DNA from: Thermoplasmata archaeon
Lineage (GTDB): Archaea; Thermoplasmatota; Thermoplasmata; Thermoplasmatales; Thermoplasmataceae
Length of the DNA: 14,421 nt
Reading direction: 5' to 3'
NCBI GenBank assembly: GCA_021850745.1
Contig: JAJZKX010000017.1
Span: 1 to 14,421 of the forward strand
Shown: piece by piece, positions 13,815-14,421 of the stretch
Layout: the number at the start of each line of letters is the position of its first letter
Position numbering within the stretch: the stretch's first letter is position 1
Position numbers and translations under genes: made by a program
Notes under the pieces: model-generated
Databases searched by the model: none
What the model was told of the DNA's origin: nothing
Seen by the model: only the letters and a program-made list of their open reading frames with translations

Positions 13815-14421
13815 CCTTCACCGTCCAGTAGGGTTCCCGCATCTTCACAGCCTTCCTGAAGGATGCGTCCAGGAGATTCCCATTGTCCGGGGACAATAAT
13901 GGGGCAATGTTCACGTTGAGGTCTGACCGCATGAGGCATCCCTTGAGTTCCCCGGTGGATGTCAGCCGTATTCTCGTGCAGTTGTTGCAGAACTCCGCGT
14001 TCTTCATGGGCATCACGAGTTCAACCTTCACTGTCCTGCCCGCAGCGGGTATGGTATAGACAGGCCTTGAATGCAACTCGTTCCTGCCCTTTGATATGCA
14101 CCTGCGTTCAAGATCATCACTCAGTCCCCCGAGGTCCTGGTGGTACTTCAGGTAGTTCTCCGAGTCCAGCTTGTCCTTTGCGGTTTCATATTCAATCAGC
14201 TGCAGGGTTGCACCGTTAAGCGAACAGAAATCAATCATTCTCTCGATCTGGTCAACATTCACTCCCCTGAGCACGACAAAGTTCACCTTGATGCCCGTGA
14301 ACCCGGCAGAAACTGCGGCAGCCACTGCCTCCTTTGCCCTGTCAAGCCCGTCCTTTCCTGTGATGAATTCGAATCCGTCATTGTCTATGGAGTGCATGGG
14401 AAAGCGGGAAGAAGCCATTGA
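13780..14421 (-). CDS. moaA: GTP 3',8-cyclase MoaA, C-terminal portion only (truncated by window end)
   Basis: MoaA is the radical-SAM enzyme that starts molybdopterin synthesis from GTP. The window holds only its C-terminal ~210 residues. 'MHSIDNDGFEFITG' is the segment after the conserved strand of the barrel. 'GFTGIKVNFVVLRGVNVDQIERMIDF' matches the 'VKINxVxxRGVNxDEI' block. 'QLIEYE' follows. 'FCNNCTRIRLTSTGELKGCL' gives C-x2-C-x13-C, the ligands of the second 4Fe-4S cluster that binds GTP. The end 'REPYWTVKDEY' is family-like. The N-terminal CxxxCxxC radical-SAM cluster lies outside the window. The outermost residues, read from bases 14398-14421 ('SMASSRFP'), do not look like MoaA and belong to an inverted copy of moaD sequence. 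Genuine moaA is therefore trustworthy only up to about 14397. The 3' end overlaps moaD by 35 bases. Confidence 0.9.
   Translation of the reverse strand, partial: SMASSRFPMHSIDNDGFEFITGKDGLDRAKEAVAAAVSAGFTGIKVNFVVLRGVNVDQIERMIDFCSLNGATLQLIEYETAKDKLDSENYLKYHQDLGGLSDDLERRCISKGRNELHSRPVYTIPAAGRTVKVELVMPMKNAEFCNNCTRIRLTSTGELKGCLMRSDLNVNIAPLLSPDNGNLLDASFRKAVKMREPYWTVKDEYQDTLLCND
13818..13822 (-). promoter_or_regulatory. Ribosome binding site for moaD
   Basis: Minus-sense GGTGA three bases upstream of the moaD ATG, inside the coding end of moaA, supports translation of moaD from the polycistronic mRNA and fixes its start. Confidence 0.5.
14389..14421 (+). repeat. 33-base inverted repeat, arm 2 (window end, probable chimeric junction)
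   Basis: This exact reverse-orientation copy of moaD sequence at 13747-13779 runs to the last base of the window. Only 14389-14397 (GGAGTGCAT, coding M-H-S on the minus strand) also fits moaA. The outer 24 bases interrupt the moaA frame with residues foreign to that family. Confidence 0.85.

Noticed and set aside
1..14421. Search for CRISPR arrays, tRNA or rRNA genes, insertion sequences and toxin-antitoxin pairs
   Set aside because: I saw no regularly spaced direct repeats, cloverleaf-like segments, transposase motifs or terminal repeats other than the window-end inverted copy. The periodic DNA similarity in 333-4739 is explained by the protein repeats.

Overview
The window looks like chromosomal DNA from a Thermoplasmata-type archaeon, at or near both ends of a contig. 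The evidence is archaeal. TATA-like boxes sit about 23-30 bases upstream of several start codons, and most of these genes lack a Shine-Dalgarno sequence, as expected for leaderless transcripts. Arginine codons are mostly AGG/AGA. There is a DUF2175-type zinc protein, an archaeal-style moa operon, and a very large secreted protein built from the 'ETGLP...W.V.LNG...NGTY.Y.V' repeat familiar from acidophilic Thermoplasmata surface proteins. I saw no tRNA, rRNA, CRISPR or transposase, and no gene-free stretch longer than about 110 bases.

Layout. (1) Bases 3-227 (+) are the 3' end of a secreted-type protein gene. (2) Bases 333-4739 (-) encode a 1468-residue cell-surface protein with a signal segment, about 16 imperfect repeats and a C-terminal membrane anchor. 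(3) Diverging from it, bases 4846-8572 (+) carry a GT2 glycosyltransferase, a GT4 glycosyltransferase and, one base after the GT4 stop, a tandem ThyX-like protein. (4) Bases 8563-9498 (-) encode an unrecognised soluble protein. Its 3' end overlaps the ThyX-like gene by ten bases inside a perfect hairpin. (5) Bases 9596-10408 (+) encode a fumarylacetoacetate-hydrolase-family enzyme. (6) Bases 10436-10771 (-) encode a small Phe-rich membrane protein. (7) Base 10876 onward (+) encodes a DUF2175 zinc protein, then an MFS transporter (11262-12632). (8) Bases 12645-14421 (-) hold a tightly packed molybdopterin operon moaA-moaD-moaC-moaB, with moaA cut off by the window end.

How the genes fit together. 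The two glycosyltransferases face a protein dense in N-x-S/T sequons, which suggests surface glycan synthesis, but adjacency is the only evidence for a link. The moa genes make molybdopterin precursor (MoaA, MoaC), sulfur carrier (MoaD) and an adenylyltransferase-type protein (MoaB). The central genes (311-residue protein, FAH, membrane protein, DUF2175, MFS) look like independent transcription units.

Two points matter to anyone reusing this annotation. The last 33 bases are an exact inverted copy of part of moaD, and the junction falls inside moaA, so the right end is probably a chimeric assembly or amplification artefact. Three genes have better-supported starts than their longest reading frames: the ThyX-like gene at 7007, the 311-residue protein at 9498 and DUF2175 at 10876.
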